This document shows positions 18,087 to 27,663 of a stretch of 64,000 nucleotides of DNA, one piece after another. Origin of the DNA: Kribbella aluminosa (lineage in GTDB: Bacteria; Actinomycetota; Actinomycetes; Propionibacteriales; Kribbellaceae); contig NZ_JAGINT010000002.1 in NCBI RefSeq assembly GCF_017876295.1, forward strand, positions 2,728,001 through 2,792,000, written 5' to 3'. Both the position numbers and the translations under genes were made by a program. The notes beneath the pieces were generated by a model. The model did no database searches. It had not been told where the DNA came from and saw only the letters and a list, made by a program, of their open reading frames with translations. Every line of letters begins with the position of its first letter. The stretch's first letter is position 1.

Positions 18087-21000
18087 CTAGATCCACGCAC
18101 GGGAGAACAGGACGTCGTACGGCCCGGCCGGCCGTACGTTCGGGTGGGCTGATTCGGCCTGTGTGAAGGTTTTGCGGATCGCCTCGAGGTACGCGAAGCC
18201 GTACAGGGGGCTGGGCGCGATGCTGTGGCCTTCACCGTATTCGGCGAAGTTGTCGACCAGGAGCATGCGTTCGGTGATCGAGCCGGTCTTGTTTCCTGCC
18301 ACCCCGCCGAGGTAGGTGTCTCTGGCCCATTTGAGCACTTCTTCGAACTGCGGCGGCGTGTGTACGTAGAGAAACTTGCCAGGGGTGGCGGCGGGGTACC
18401 AGGAACGACTGTCCCAGCTGACCGACGGGCATGCGATCGCCTCGACGCCGTTGGCGGTCGCGAGATTCATGAAGCTTTGCAGGGCCGCGACGCCCTTGCC
18501 GATCCTGCTGTAGGCGGTCACGTAGTCCACGCCGGCTGCCGCCGACGGGGTCATGCTGGACGGCTCCGGGCCGCCGTTCAGGCCAACGATGAGCGGTGTG
18601 CCGACCCCGCGAGCGGCGACAGCGGTGCGGATATCAGCGAACAGCTGGTTGACCGCGGCGACCGACCCGAGAGGCGCGACGGCTGTCTGCCAGTTGAAGA
18701 AGAACAGCACCGGCTGACCGTTGACCCGCAGCGACGTCGGGTGCCTGAGGAAGGTCTCGACCCAATACGGAACCAGAGTGTTGACGATGTAGTCGTGAGG
18801 CTGGGCGCCGCACTGCGTGATCTCGAACGACACGTCCCAGATCAGCGCCTGCTTCACCTGTCCGGACGTTCCGCTGTGCATGAGGTAGTTGATGAGCCAA
18901 CTGTTGGCGACGTACGGTGCCCCGGGAGCCTTGGCCCCGTAGGTGAAGTGAGTGATGAAGTCGATGCCGCTTTCGGCCATCCACTTCACCTGCCAGTCGA
19001 CTACTTCTGGCTGCATGAGGTCGAAGTAGTAGCCGAGGTACGGGGTCTTGTCCGACGTCGAAAACTTGGTCCAGAGCCGTTGATTGCAGTTGTCGCCGAT
19101 CGACCCGGCCCAGCTTTGAACGCCGATGAGGCCTGTCGACGTCGAGACCTTGTCGATCGTCGGCACCGTGCTGGGGAAGTAGGGCGCGACCCGCAGCAAC
19201 CGTGTCTCGAGCCGCTCACCGGCCTCGCTCACGTGGAGCCGGAGCGAGTTGATCACGCTCGTCGAAGCCTGGATCGGCACGTCGGTGTTGGCCGCCTGTG
19301 CCACGCCGTTGACGTACGCCGTCATTGTGTGGTTCAGGAGGTCGATCCTGAACATGACGACATAGGGGATACCGGAGGCGAAACCCGACCAGGCCACCTC
19401 GTTGTGGGCGCCCACGCTGAACCGGATGTCGCCCGAGGAGACGGTCAGCGACGCCGCGAAGCCTTGATCGCCCAGCGCCGTGAACTGGGCGCCTCCCGAC
19501 GTCTGGCCGAAGATGAGATGTGCCTCGATCTCGACGATGCCTTCCGCCTGATCGAACGGCCGCTCAACGTCGACGAGTCCGGTTGCCTGGGTTCCGCGGC
19601 TGAGAGTCAGTCCGTTGCGTCCTTCGACGGTCGCCGTCCCGTTCGTCTGCTGGGCCGTGTACTCGGCCGGAAGCTGACCAAGAGGCACGGTCATGAAGTC
19701 GTCGAAGAACGGCGCGATCTTGTAGATCCGGTTGCCTCCGAACAGCGTCAGCGCCTGGTTTCCTGTGACCTCGACGCTTGTCCCTGTCAAGCGCAGCGGA
19801 TAGCTTCCTGGGATCTCGACATCCGTCGCGACCACGACGTTGTCGATCCACACGGTGAATTTGCGGGTCACCAGGTTGAGTTTCACGCGGACACCCCACC
19901 AGGTGGTGGCCGCGACAGGGATGAGCTGAAGCACCTGTCCACCTGGGGTCTGTGGATCCAGGTCGAGGACGAAGAAGCCCGCCTGGATGCCGAAGGCGAT
20001 GGCGTCGCCGGCATCCGTCGACAGCCGCCATCGGGCACCGTCTGCCTGGGTATTCGTGACCGCGGCGAAGAACTCCCACTGCACGAGGCCGCTGTTGTCG
20101 ATGGCAAGCGATCGCTCGACAGCGGTGCGACCGCCTAGTCCCTGGTGGACCAGTCCGAAGCCGCCCGCATAGATCTTGTACGGCGGAAGCGCTGCCGGTC
20201 GCTGGACGTAGACCCAGGTGAGACCGTCGTCCCGAACCTGCCCTTGAACGGTCCCGCCGCTCTCGTCGAACAGCCATCCGTTTGCCCAGCTCCCCATGGT
20301 GGAGTCGTGATAGCCCTCGAGCAGGTCACGGTTCTGCCCGCTCGTGTCGCCATCACTGCCGATGATCAGGCTCTGGACGTCAACGGCTCCAGAAGTGGAC
20401 TGCTCTGCCGGGGCCAGCGCGACCTGGGTGATCGTCCCCGACCAGTACTGGTTTTGGCTGAGATCGACGCTGTACTCGCGAGATCCATCTCGCGGGTGGA
20501 TGAGGAAGGCCTGGCTCTTCTTTTGGTCGAATGTCGGGTCAGCTGCTGTTTGCCAGTAGATCCGAGCCGACGTGGTGGGGGTGTCGTTGGCGAGCGTGAC
20601 GACGGCGTACCGCGCAGTGGATGCGGCGAGCGAGAGCAGCGGTGAGGTCAATCGCGCGCCCTTCGCGTGCAGCTCGAGCCGAAAACTCCTGCTTGGACGG
20701 GCCTTCCGCATTCCCTTGCCGACTCTCCAGCCGGGGCTTCCGGTGCTGAAATTGGCCGCCCACGCGGTGGGCTGGGCGGAAGAGAACGAGATCGAGTCGA
20801 AGAGCTGCTGCCCTGAACTCGCACCGAGGGCCGGCTGGATCCTGACCTGGTCGATGTGGTTGGACGCAGACCATGAGGAAATCGCAGCGACGTTGATGGA
20901 GTACTCGCGGAACCGGCTGTCGTTGGCGACGATGTCGATGGTTGCCGAGCGGCCCGTACTGAATCCAGCGTCGTTCACGCCGCGCCACAGGAGGCGGAGC

Positions 21001-21818
21001 TGCGTCGCTGTAGTCTCGTTTCGCATTCGGACACGGATGCTCTGGACGACCGAGGTATCGAGCGCCAGACCCCGGCGGGAGTCCAGCGAAGCGTTGGTCG
21101 CGCTGAGGTCGAGACGAAGGGCTCCCCTCAGCGCGGTGACGGCGCAGCCGACCGGGTTGCTCCATCCCTCGGTTCCATACGCGAACTCGTACGTCCGCGT
21201 GCCGGGGGCGGGGTCGAAGGCGTGGAACGCGACGAGAACGACGCCGACGTTTCCGCTCGACGCCTCGGTCGCAGGCGCGAAGCGGACCTGGCGGATGGTA
21301 CCGGTCCACTCGGTCTCGCCGCCGAGCTCGAGGACGTATTCGACGTAGTCGGACGAGTCATGGTGGGTCTCGAACTCGACCACCCGCGTAGTGTCGAAGG
21401 CAGGCGAGGCATCGGTCGTCCAGCTGAGGGTGGCCGTGGCGCTCGTAGTGGGGTTGTTCATCACGACGCGGATCTGCGTGAACACGGCGGCGTCGAGGTC
21501 CAGGGGCGTTTCGCTGTCGAACGAGGCATCCAGAGTGGTGAGCGCCAGGTCGAGGTGATGATCGGCCAGGGTCGGCGTGCATCCGGCGAAGCCGTTCCAG
21601 CCGGCGTACTGGTCCAAGCTGTTGTAGAAGCGGTATTCCAGCGCCTCAAGCCGCGGCTCCGGCGCGGTCATCGCGGCACCAAGGTCTACCGCCGCGCTCG
21701 CGGTTCGGGGTGGCGCCAGGTTCGCGTCCACTACCCCTAGCGCAGTTGCGGCGCCGATGATCGTCATGCTCCTGAGCACCGTTCGGCGCGAGATCGCGTG
21801 TTGGCTTCCCATCGACAT
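18087..21818 (-). CDS. Large secreted GH99-like protein with repeated beta modules
   Basis: A 1243-residue exported protein with a twin-arginine signal (ISRRTVLRSMTIIGAATALG, residues 9-28). Residues about 60-480 hold three repeats of about 140 residues, each ending with an SREY/FREY/DYVEY segment, an SxSW or YWSGTI strand and a QVRxxPA-like strand. Residues about 490-890 look like two concanavalin/laminin-G-like sandwiches (WWGVRVKLNLVTRKFTVWID; PYVVMFRIDLLNHTMTAYVN). The C-terminal 340 residues are a GH99/WbsX-like barrel (PYLGYYFDLMQPEVVDWQVK; VDNFAEYGEGHS). AEYGEG keeps the ExxE pair of GH99. AGGAGG lies six bases before the ATG at 21818. Probably a cell-surface glycan hydrolase. Confidence 0.8.
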   Translation of the reverse strand: MSMGSQHAISRRTVLRSMTIIGAATALGVVDANLAPPRTASAAVDLGAAMTAPEPRLEALEYRFYNSLDQYAGWNGFAGCTPTLADHHLDLALTTLDASFDSETPLDLDAAVFTQIRVVMNNPTTSATATLSWTTDASPAFDTTRVVEFETHHDSSDYVEYVLELGGETEWTGTIRQVRFAPATEASSGNVGVVLVAFHAFDPAPGTRTYEFAYGTEGWSNPVGCAVTALRGALRLDLSATNASLDSRRGLALDTSVVQSIRVRMRNETTATQLRLLWRGVNDAGFSTGRSATIDIVANDSRFREYSINVAAISSWSASNHIDQVRIQPALGASSGQQLFDSISFSSAQPTAWAANFSTGSPGWRVGKGMRKARPSRSFRLELHAKGARLTSPLLSLAASTARYAVVTLANDTPTTSARIYWQTAADPTFDQKKSQAFLIHPRDGSREYSVDLSQNQYWSGTITQVALAPAEQSTSGAVDVQSLIIGSDGDTSGQNRDLLEGYHDSTMGSWANGWLFDESGGTVQGQVRDDGLTWVYVQRPAALPPYKIYAGGFGLVHQGLGGRTAVERSLAIDNSGLVQWEFFAAVTNTQADGARWRLSTDAGDAIAFGIQAGFFVLDLDPQTPGGQVLQLIPVAATTWWGVRVKLNLVTRKFTVWIDNVVVATDVEIPGSYPLRLTGTSVEVTGNQALTLFGGNRIYKIAPFFDDFMTVPLGQLPAEYTAQQTNGTATVEGRNGLTLSRGTQATGLVDVERPFDQAEGIVEIEAHLIFGQTSGGAQFTALGDQGFAASLTVSSGDIRFSVGAHNEVAWSGFASGIPYVVMFRIDLLNHTMTAYVNGVAQAANTDVPIQASTSVINSLRLHVSEAGERLETRLLRVAPYFPSTVPTIDKVSTSTGLIGVQSWAGSIGDNCNQRLWTKFSTSDKTPYLGYYFDLMQPEVVDWQVKWMAESGIDFITHFTYGAKAPGAPYVANSWLINYLMHSGTSGQVKQALIWDVSFEITQCGAQPHDYIVNTLVPYWVETFLRHPTSLRVNGQPVLFFFNWQTAVAPLGSVAAVNQLFADIRTAVAARGVGTPLIVGLNGGPEPSSMTPSAAAGVDYVTAYSRIGKGVAALQSFMNLATANGVEAIACPSVSWDSRSWYPAATPGKFLYVHTPPQFEEVLKWARDTYLGGVAGNKTGSITERMLLVDNFAEYGEGHSIAPSPLYGFAYLEAIRKTFTQAESAHPNVRPAGPYDVLFSRAWI

Positions 21819-21994
21819 CCGTGCCTCCTGTGGATCGATTCAGTTTTGTGCCGGTAAAGCTAGGGCTGCGCACCACACGCGTCAAGAACTTGTCACGCCC
21901 GAGTTTCCAGCGCACGGCTCCAGATGCCTCGTATTACAAGGAATCTGACCGTCGAGCGTTGACGGCACAGGGAGGCGTCGGGTACGTTCGCGGC

Positions 21995-22013
21995 GAATGA
22001 AACGATATCATTC
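21995..22013. promoter_or_regulatory. LacI-type operator upstream of second importer
   Basis: GAATGA at 21995-22000 and TCATTC at 22008-22013 are perfect inverted arms around AACGATA. The site lies about 50 bases before the permease start. Read on the other strand it contains ATCGTTTCATTC, and a related ATCGTTTCGTTC occurs at 25436-25447 ahead of a LacI gene. This supports one LacI protein controlling both. Confidence 0.6.
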
Positions 22014-22059
22014 GTTGTTCACCGAGCGATCACTTCCATCGACATGAAGGAGCGTGTGC

Positions 22060-23010
22060 GTGGCCATCGAGATGCCGGCAGACAGCTCACGGAACGAGAC
22101 TCAACGCCGCTCGCGCAAGCGGCGGCGGTCCTACGGGCCGTACCTGGTGGTCGTCCCGGTCATGCTCACCATCGGGGTCTTCCAGTACTACCCCGCCGTC
22201 AACGGAATCTTCCGGTCGTTCTTCGCCTGGAATCCCGCCGGGGACTCTCCGTTCGTCGGAGTTCAGAACTACGCGCGGATGATGTCGGACTCGGCCTGGT
22301 GGCTGTCGTTCCGCAACCTGGGAATCATCTTCGTCTTCGGTGTGGCCTCGTGGTCGATTCCCCTGCTTGCCGCCGAGCTCGTGGTCTCGTTGCGGAGCGC
22401 ACGGGCACGGTTCGTCTTCCGCACGCTGCTCATCCTCCCGATGGCGTTCCCCGGCGTCGTGACAGCGCTCATCTGGTCGTTCATCTATCATCCGAACGAC
22501 GGCGTCCTGAACAGGATCCTCAGGGACGCTGGGCTCGGAAAGCTCGCGTCGAACTGGACGGGCGATCCCGCTCTCGCGCTCGGAGCCCTGCTCTTCATCG
22601 GCTTCCCGTTCATCGCTGGTCTGCCGTTCCTGATCTTCCACTCCAGCCTGTCGAACATCCCACCGGAGATCTTCGAAGCCGCACAGCTCGACGGCGTGGG
22701 CCGGATCCGTCGCTTCTGGACGATCGATCTGCCGCTCATGGCGTCCCAGGTCCGGCTGCTCCTGTTCCTGGCGGTCGTCGCGACGCTCCAGTACGGCTTC
22801 GTCGCCTACATCGTGACGAAAGGCGGCCCTGACAACGCCACGGCGGTGCCAGTGCTGCAGATGCTGAACGAAGCGTTCCAGGGCGGGGACTGGGGATACG
22901 CCGCGACTCTTTCCACCACGCTGTTCGTCATCACGCTCGCATTCAGCCTGATCGTGATGTTCGCGAGGAAGAAGACCTCGAGAGCAGCCTCCGAAGACGG
23001 GCTTATGTAA
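22060..23010 (+). CDS. Sugar ABC transporter permease, MalF type (second importer)
   Basis: A 316-residue membrane protein, paralogous to the permease at 12276 (shared FQYYPAxNGI, LLILPMAFPGxVTALxWSF, GFxAYxxTxGGPDNAT). The EAA loop is IPPEIFEAAQLDGVGRIRRF. GTG at 22060 is preferred because AAGGAG at 22047-22052 is then 7 bases upstream; a GTG at 22054 would be too close. It overlaps the next permease gene by one base (TAATG). Confidence 0.92.
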   Translation: MAIEMPADSSRNETQRRSRKRRRSYGPYLVVVPVMLTIGVFQYYPAVNGIFRSFFAWNPAGDSPFVGVQNYARMMSDSAWWLSFRNLGIIFVFGVASWSIPLLAAELVVSLRSARARFVFRTLLILPMAFPGVVTALIWSFIYHPNDGVLNRILRDAGLGKLASNWTGDPALALGALLFIGFPFIAGLPFLIFHSSLSNIPPEIFEAAQLDGVGRIRRFWTIDLPLMASQVRLLLFLAVVATLQYGFVAYIVTKGGPDNATAVPVLQMLNEAFQGGDWGYAATLSTTLFVITLAFSLIVMFARKKTSRAASEDGLM

Positions 23011-23918
23011 TGGCCGGCGTACAGACGACCGACGAACGGGCCGGCGTCGTGCCGGCGCGGCCCCTGGCCCGCGAAACGACACCGCGCCGCGCCCGGTTCG
23101 CACCGGGGCGTCGGCAATGGGGAATCACGATCACGCTCTCGGCGATCGTGGCAGTATCACTCGCGCCCTACCTGCTCATGGTCTTCGTCTCCGGCAAGTC
23201 GCGACAGCAGTACGAGCACACGTTCTGGCAACCGGACTGGCCCATCCAGTGGAGCAACTACGCGGTGGCGTGGAAGCAGATCGCGCCCTACATGCTGACG
23301 TCGGTCGTCGTTGCCACGGTCTCCATCGTCGGAATCGTCGCCATCTCGGCGGTCACGGGATTCGTCATCTCGCGTTACCGCTTCGTCGGACGCAACCTGT
23401 TCTTCGCCCTGATCGCGGTCCTGCTGATGATCCCGAGCATCTCGAGCCTCGTCCCGCTGTTCGTGATGATGCGGGACTTCCAGCTCCTCAACACGATCTG
23501 GGTGATGATCGTGCCGCACGTCGTCGGCGGGGCGGTCATCGGCACAGTCCTCATGCGCACCTTCGTCGACGGGATCCCGCAGACGATCTTCGATGCCGCC
23601 CGCATCGACGGCGCCTCTGCTCCCCGCCTCTTCCGGTCGATCATGATCCCGTTGTCCTATCCCGTCATGGGATCGGTTGCGCTGATCACGATCAACAGCG
23701 TGTGGAACGACTTCTTCTGGCCCCTTCTGACGATCTCGGACAACAGGCTTCGGCCCATCTCCGTTGGGCTCCTGTTCTTCTCAGGCCAGAACGGAACCGA
23801 CTACGGGCCGATGTTCGCGGGCTACCTGCTCTCGAGTCTCCCCCTCGTCGTCCTGTTCTCGTTCCTCTCCAAGTATTTCCTGGCCGGCATTCAGGGCGGC
23901 CTCCCCGGTTCCCACTGA
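23010..23918 (+). CDS. Sugar ABC transporter permease, MalG type (second importer)
   Basis: A 302-residue membrane protein, paralogous to the permease at 11382. The EAA loop is GIPQTIFDAARIDGASAPRL and the C-terminus reads FLAGIQGGLPGSH. The start ATG overlaps the stop of the preceding gene (TAATG), so the two are translationally coupled. The binding-protein gene follows 58 bases later. Confidence 0.93.
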   Translation: MAGVQTTDERAGVVPARPLARETTPRRARFAPGRRQWGITITLSAIVAVSLAPYLLMVFVSGKSRQQYEHTFWQPDWPIQWSNYAVAWKQIAPYMLTSVVVATVSIVGIVAISAVTGFVISRYRFVGRNLFFALIAVLLMIPSISSLVPLFVMMRDFQLLNTIWVMIVPHVVGGAVIGTVLMRTFVDGIPQTIFDAARIDGASAPRLFRSIMIPLSYPVMGSVALITINSVWNDFFWPLLTISDNRLRPISVGLLFFSGQNGTDYGPMFAGYLLSSLPLVVLFSFLSKYFLAGIQGGLPGSH

Positions 23919-23976
23919 TCGTTCCATCCACAGCTCACCAAAAGGCGCCAGCAGCCAGAAGAGAGGATGCATCGTC

Positions 23977-25422
23977 GTGTCTAGACTCAGTAGCGGTGTC
24001 AGAAGAGGCCCGACAGCTCTCGGAGCACTCGTGAGTGTCGCGCTGGTCGCGTTCAGCGCCGGATGCGGGGCCTCGGACGGTGGTGCGTCCGGGGATCACG
24101 TCACTATTACGCTCTCCGGCCCCAACCAGTGGAACAATTCCTCGGACTCCTTCGGGAAGGCCTGGGACAAGTTGATCGCCGGCTTCGAGGCCGCGGAGCC
24201 GAACATCACGGTGAAGACGACCGTGCTTCCCGCCAACTCGTGGACCGACACCCTCTCGACGCAACTGAGCGCCGGCACCGCGCCGAACCTCGTCTTCCAG
24301 CAGGCCCCTCACAAACCCGACCAGGTCGTTGCACTCGACAAGTACCTCCAGGAGCCGAACCCCTACATCCCGGAGAACAAGCACTGGATCGACAACTTCA
24401 ACTCGGCGCACTTCGGTACCGGCAACGAGCGGTCGCTCGATGCGAACGGCCACTACACCTACGTGCCTTTCAACCTCACGTCGCTCGGCATCTACCGCAA
24501 TGACACTCTGCTGAAGAAGGCCGGCGTCACGTCTGACATCTCGACCTTCGACGACCTGATGAACGCCTGTACCAAGATCAAAGCGGCCGGGTTCACGCCC
24601 ATGGCCATGGACAGTGGCGCGAACGCGGCCGACTGGACGTTCTGGTCACTCGGCTCGATGTTGCTCCGGAAGTACGCGGGCAAGGTCAACGTCTTCGATT
24701 CGGCCGGAAACCCGGGAACGGCGCGGCAGGTGACGCAGAAGGGACTCGCGAAGGCCGTGCTGACCGGTGAGCTGAGCGCGACCAGCACACCCGAGGTCAA
24801 GGACATGCTGAAGCTGACCAAGCAGCTCTACGACACGTGCGCCACCCCGAACTGGTCCGGTGTCGCGGCCGGCAGCGCCGGCGACGAGTTCAGCGGCGGT
24901 AAGGCCGGGTTCATCTTCAGCACGAGCTTCTACAGTTCCTGGCTCGATGGCGTCGGCTTCAAGTACTCCACGATGCCGTTCCCGACTGTCACCACGTCGG
25001 ACTCCGAGTATGCAGACGGCAGCGTCGCCCAGTTCGGTGCTTCCGACGGCGGAACGTCGTACATGGTCTCGGCGACGACCAAAGGCTCAGAGCTGGCAGC
25101 GTCGATCAAGTTCCTCCAGTACGTCACCAGCGCGAAGGGCGGGCAGGCGTGGCTCGACGCCACTGGAGCCATTCCGTCCACCCTTGACGCCAAGACACCG
25201 GCCACCGCCGCGGGGCTCCTGCGTGGTAAGTGGTCGGAGACTCCGCCCATCAAGTTCTTCACGAAGGCGCCCAAGGCGAAGAGCGGACAGAACGTGTACG
25301 AGGGGTATCTGATCGGATCCAAGTCGCTCGACGCCCAGGCGGAACAGATGGAGACCGACAGCATGGCCGGCTGGAAAGAGGTCGCAACAGCATCCGGCTG
25401 GACGGATGACTGGGCGAAATAG
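23977..25422 (+). CDS. Sugar ABC transporter solute-binding lipoprotein (paralogue 2)
   Basis: A 481-residue binding protein, the same length as its paralogue at 9844, sharing VTITLSGPNQWN, VKTTVLP and HKPDQVVALDKYL. The signal ends VAFSAGC, a lipobox-like sequence, so the mature protein is probably lipid-anchored. GTG at 23977 is the only good in-frame start that gives a signal peptide; GAGAGG lies ten bases upstream. The binding cleft residues differ in the middle part (for example DSGANAADWTFWSLGSML against DNSWIAQNSTVKPIMSML), so the ligands may be related but not the same. Confidence 0.92.
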   Translation: MSRLSSGVRRGPTALGALVSVALVAFSAGCGASDGGASGDHVTITLSGPNQWNNSSDSFGKAWDKLIAGFEAAEPNITVKTTVLPANSWTDTLSTQLSAGTAPNLVFQQAPHKPDQVVALDKYLQEPNPYIPENKHWIDNFNSAHFGTGNERSLDANGHYTYVPFNLTSLGIYRNDTLLKKAGVTSDISTFDDLMNACTKIKAAGFTPMAMDSGANAADWTFWSLGSMLLRKYAGKVNVFDSAGNPGTARQVTQKGLAKAVLTGELSATSTPEVKDMLKLTKQLYDTCATPNWSGVAAGSAGDEFSGGKAGFIFSTSFYSSWLDGVGFKYSTMPFPTVTTSDSEYADGSVAQFGASDGGTSYMVSATTKGSELAASIKFLQYVTSAKGGQAWLDATGAIPSTLDAKTPATAAGLLRGKWSETPPIKFFTKAPKAKSGQNVYEGYLIGSKSLDAQAEQMETDSMAGWKEVATASGWTDDWAK

Positions 25423-25430
25423 GCGCGGTC

Positions 25431-25450
25431 GATGAATCGTTTCGTTCGGC
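25431..25450. promoter_or_regulatory. LacI operator-like half site before lacI-type gene
   Basis: The sequence contains ATCGTTTCGTTC, one base different from the ATCGTTTCATTC in the operator at 21995-22013 read on the minus strand. It lies about 145 bases upstream of the LacI gene at 25593 and may serve autoregulation. Confidence 0.4.
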
Positions 25451-25477
25451 GCCGACATCCGCTTTCCGGCGTGAGAC

Positions 25478-25498
25478 GTGGCCCCCATGGGGGGCCAC
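25478..25498. terminator. Strong GC hairpin between importer operon and LacI gene
   Basis: GTGGCCCCC (25478-25486) and GGGGGCCAC (25490-25498) pair perfectly around a three-base loop. There is no clear U tract. It probably ends or attenuates the importer transcript 56 bases after the binding-protein gene. Confidence 0.5.
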
Positions 25499-25592
25499 GA
25501 TGCCTCCGCGACGGTCATCCGGACCGACTAGAGTGGAACGTACCATAGCGGTGGTACGACAGATTGGCGGCAATGAGCAGCGGAGGGACACT

Positions 25593-26606
25593 GTGGTCAG
25601 TATCCGGGATGTCGCAGACAGTGCAGGCGTGGCCGTGGGAACAGTGTCGAAGTACCTGAACACTCCGGATCGTGTTTCCGCCGGGAAGACGAAACTCATC
25701 CGCAAGGCCATTCGCGACCTCGGCTATGTGAGGAACGACGCTGCCCGCCAACTGCGGGCCGGGCACAGCAACACCTTGGGCTTTGTCGCCCTTGAACTCA
25801 GTAACCCGTACTTCGCTGACGTTGCCCGCAGCGCAGAGCGGAGGGCTGCCCAGAAGGGGCTCGTCATGGTGCTGGTCAGCAGCAACGGCGACCGGGAACG
25901 CGAAGCGCAGTACGTCGACCTGCTCATTCAGCAGCGGGTATACGGCGTGGTTCTCGCCTCCGGCATGACCCAGGACCGCGATCTCGATCTGCTCTTCGAT
26001 CGAGGGATCCCCACTGTGCTCCTCGATGCGTACGCCAAGTCGGATCGCTTCTCGAGCGCCAGAGTCGACGACTACCTGGGTGCCAAGCAGGCCGTAGACC
26101 ACCTGATTGCGCAGAGATGCCGATCGATCGCCTTCGTCGGAGGCGAAGACAGCGTGCATCAGATCGCAGAGCGGCGCCGCGGCGCCCGCGCGGCGGTCGA
26201 CGCAGACGGAGGCGTGACCTTGGAGACGATTCCGACCGAAGAGCGTACGATTCAGGCCGGACGAGATGCCGGCGAGGCGATCGCCGCCCGAGCGGCGAGG
26301 CAGCGGCCTGACGGGATCTTCGGCGCCAACGACTCGATCGCGATCGGGATCATGCAGGTGCTGGTGGGCAAGGGCATCCGGATACCCCAGGACATCGCGA
26401 TCGTCGGCTACGACGACATCGACTTCGCCACGTCGGCGGTCGTGCCGCTGACGACCGTGCGCAGGTCGGGCGAGCTTCTCGGGCGCGCTGCGGTCGATCT
26501 GATGGTCGATCAGGCCGAGTTCGGATCGCCGGCCGTGCGGGACATGGTCATCCAGCCCGAGCTTGTCGTCCGGGCGAGTTCGCTGCGGAGTTCCAAGGCC
26601 TCATGA
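25593..26606 (+). CDS. LacI family transcriptional regulator
   Basis: A 337-residue repressor. It begins VVSIRDVADSAGVAVGTVSK, a standard LacI helix-turn-helix with hinge LRAGHSNTLGFV, then a sugar-binding domain (NPYFADVARSAERRA, FGANDSIAIGIM, IVGYDDIDFATSAVVPLTTV). GTG at 25593 is chosen because GGAGGG lies five bases upstream and the domain starts there; an upstream in-frame ATG would add about 31 unlikely residues. It overlaps the next regulator gene (ATGA). It probably controls the second importer through the 21995 operator. Confidence 0.9.
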   Translation: MVSIRDVADSAGVAVGTVSKYLNTPDRVSAGKTKLIRKAIRDLGYVRNDAARQLRAGHSNTLGFVALELSNPYFADVARSAERRAAQKGLVMVLVSSNGDREREAQYVDLLIQQRVYGVVLASGMTQDRDLDLLFDRGIPTVLLDAYAKSDRFSSARVDDYLGAKQAVDHLIAQRCRSIAFVGGEDSVHQIAERRRGARAAVDADGGVTLETIPTEERTIQAGRDAGEAIAARAARQRPDGIFGANDSIAIGIMQVLVGKGIRIPQDIAIVGYDDIDFATSAVVPLTTVRRSGELLGRAAVDLMVDQAEFGSPAVRDMVIQPELVVRASSLRSSKAS

Positions 26607-27632
26607 CGAAACGGAGGGGACCGCGGCAACAAGACATCGCCCGGATGGCCGGCGTCTCGCAGACCATGGTGTCACTCGTCCTCAACGGGCGTGCCGCGAG
26701 CGCAGGAGTCACGGAAGAGACCCAGAAACGCGTTCGCGACATCATCGAAGAGCTGGGATACGTTCCCAATGTCGCCGCGCGCTCCCTCCGGGGTGGCCGC
26801 AACGGCATCCTCGGGGTGCACACCTTCGAGCCCGTCTTCCCGGTTGTCCTTGGGGACTACTATCACGATTTCCTCGTCGGGATCGAAGAGCAGGCCATCC
26901 GGATGGGGCAGGACCTGTTGCTCTTCGCATCTACTCAGAGCGAGGACGGTACGCGCAGCATCTACGGCAGAGGCACGAACCGCCTGGTGCTCGCGGACGG
27001 ATCGGTCATGCTCGGTATGCGGACGAATGACGAGGAACTGACCCGGCTCGCCGGGGAGGGTTATCCGTTCGTCTTCATCGGCAAGCGTGATGTCGCCGGC
27101 GTCGCGTTTCCGTACGTGACTGCGGACTACGAGGGGGCGACCGCCGGCGCCGTGCAGTTGCTCCACGACCACGGCCATCGCAGGCTCGGCTACCTCGGAC
27201 TCATCCACCGCATCGTCCCGCTCGACCTCCGTTTGCGCGGCTTCGAACACGGCATGGCGAGCCTCGGGGCCGATGGAACGACGCCCTGGTTGCTCGATCC
27301 CACTCGCCTCACATCGGAGTGGGTCGCCGACCGCCTCGCCGAGGGGATCACGGCGTTCCTCGTCGAATCGATCGATCTCGTAGACCCGTTCGTCGCGGCG
27401 GTGGCCGGACTGGGGCTTGAGGTCCCCTCCGACCTCTCCGTGGTTCTGCTCGACGTGGCCCCCAAGGATTCGGTCGCAAACGGCTGGAGCCGCATCGGGC
27501 TGCCGAGGCGCGAGCAGGGGCCGGCGGAGCGTCACGCTGCTTCTGCAGCTGCTCGATGGCGAGATCTCCGCCGACCATTCCGAGACCGTCGAATGTGAGC
27601 CACCGTCCCTCGCGAGCGTCGCCGACCGGTAG
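26603..27632 (+). pseudogene. LacI family regulator, C-terminal frameshift
   Basis: The gene starts with ATG overlapping the stop of the previous LacI gene. The N-terminus MTKRRGPRQQDIARMAGVSQ followed by TMVSLVLNGR is a normal LacI helix-turn-helix. The sugar-binding domain is intact to WSRIGLPRREQG, where a GGGG run at 27517-27520 shifts the frame. The expected end (RRSVTLLLQLLDGEI...) is found in the next frame, with a stop at 27632. As written, the protein ends at 27598 with 25 wrong residues. Only the last strand and helix are affected, so partial function is possible; a miscounted G run is equally likely. Confidence 0.82.
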
Positions 27633-27663
27633 GGACGGACGCCTGTGCTGTGAGCCAAGCGGC

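Noticed and set aside
18225..20138. Open frame of 637 codons on the plus strand
   Set aside because: Antisense to the large GH99-like gene; no domain, no good start.
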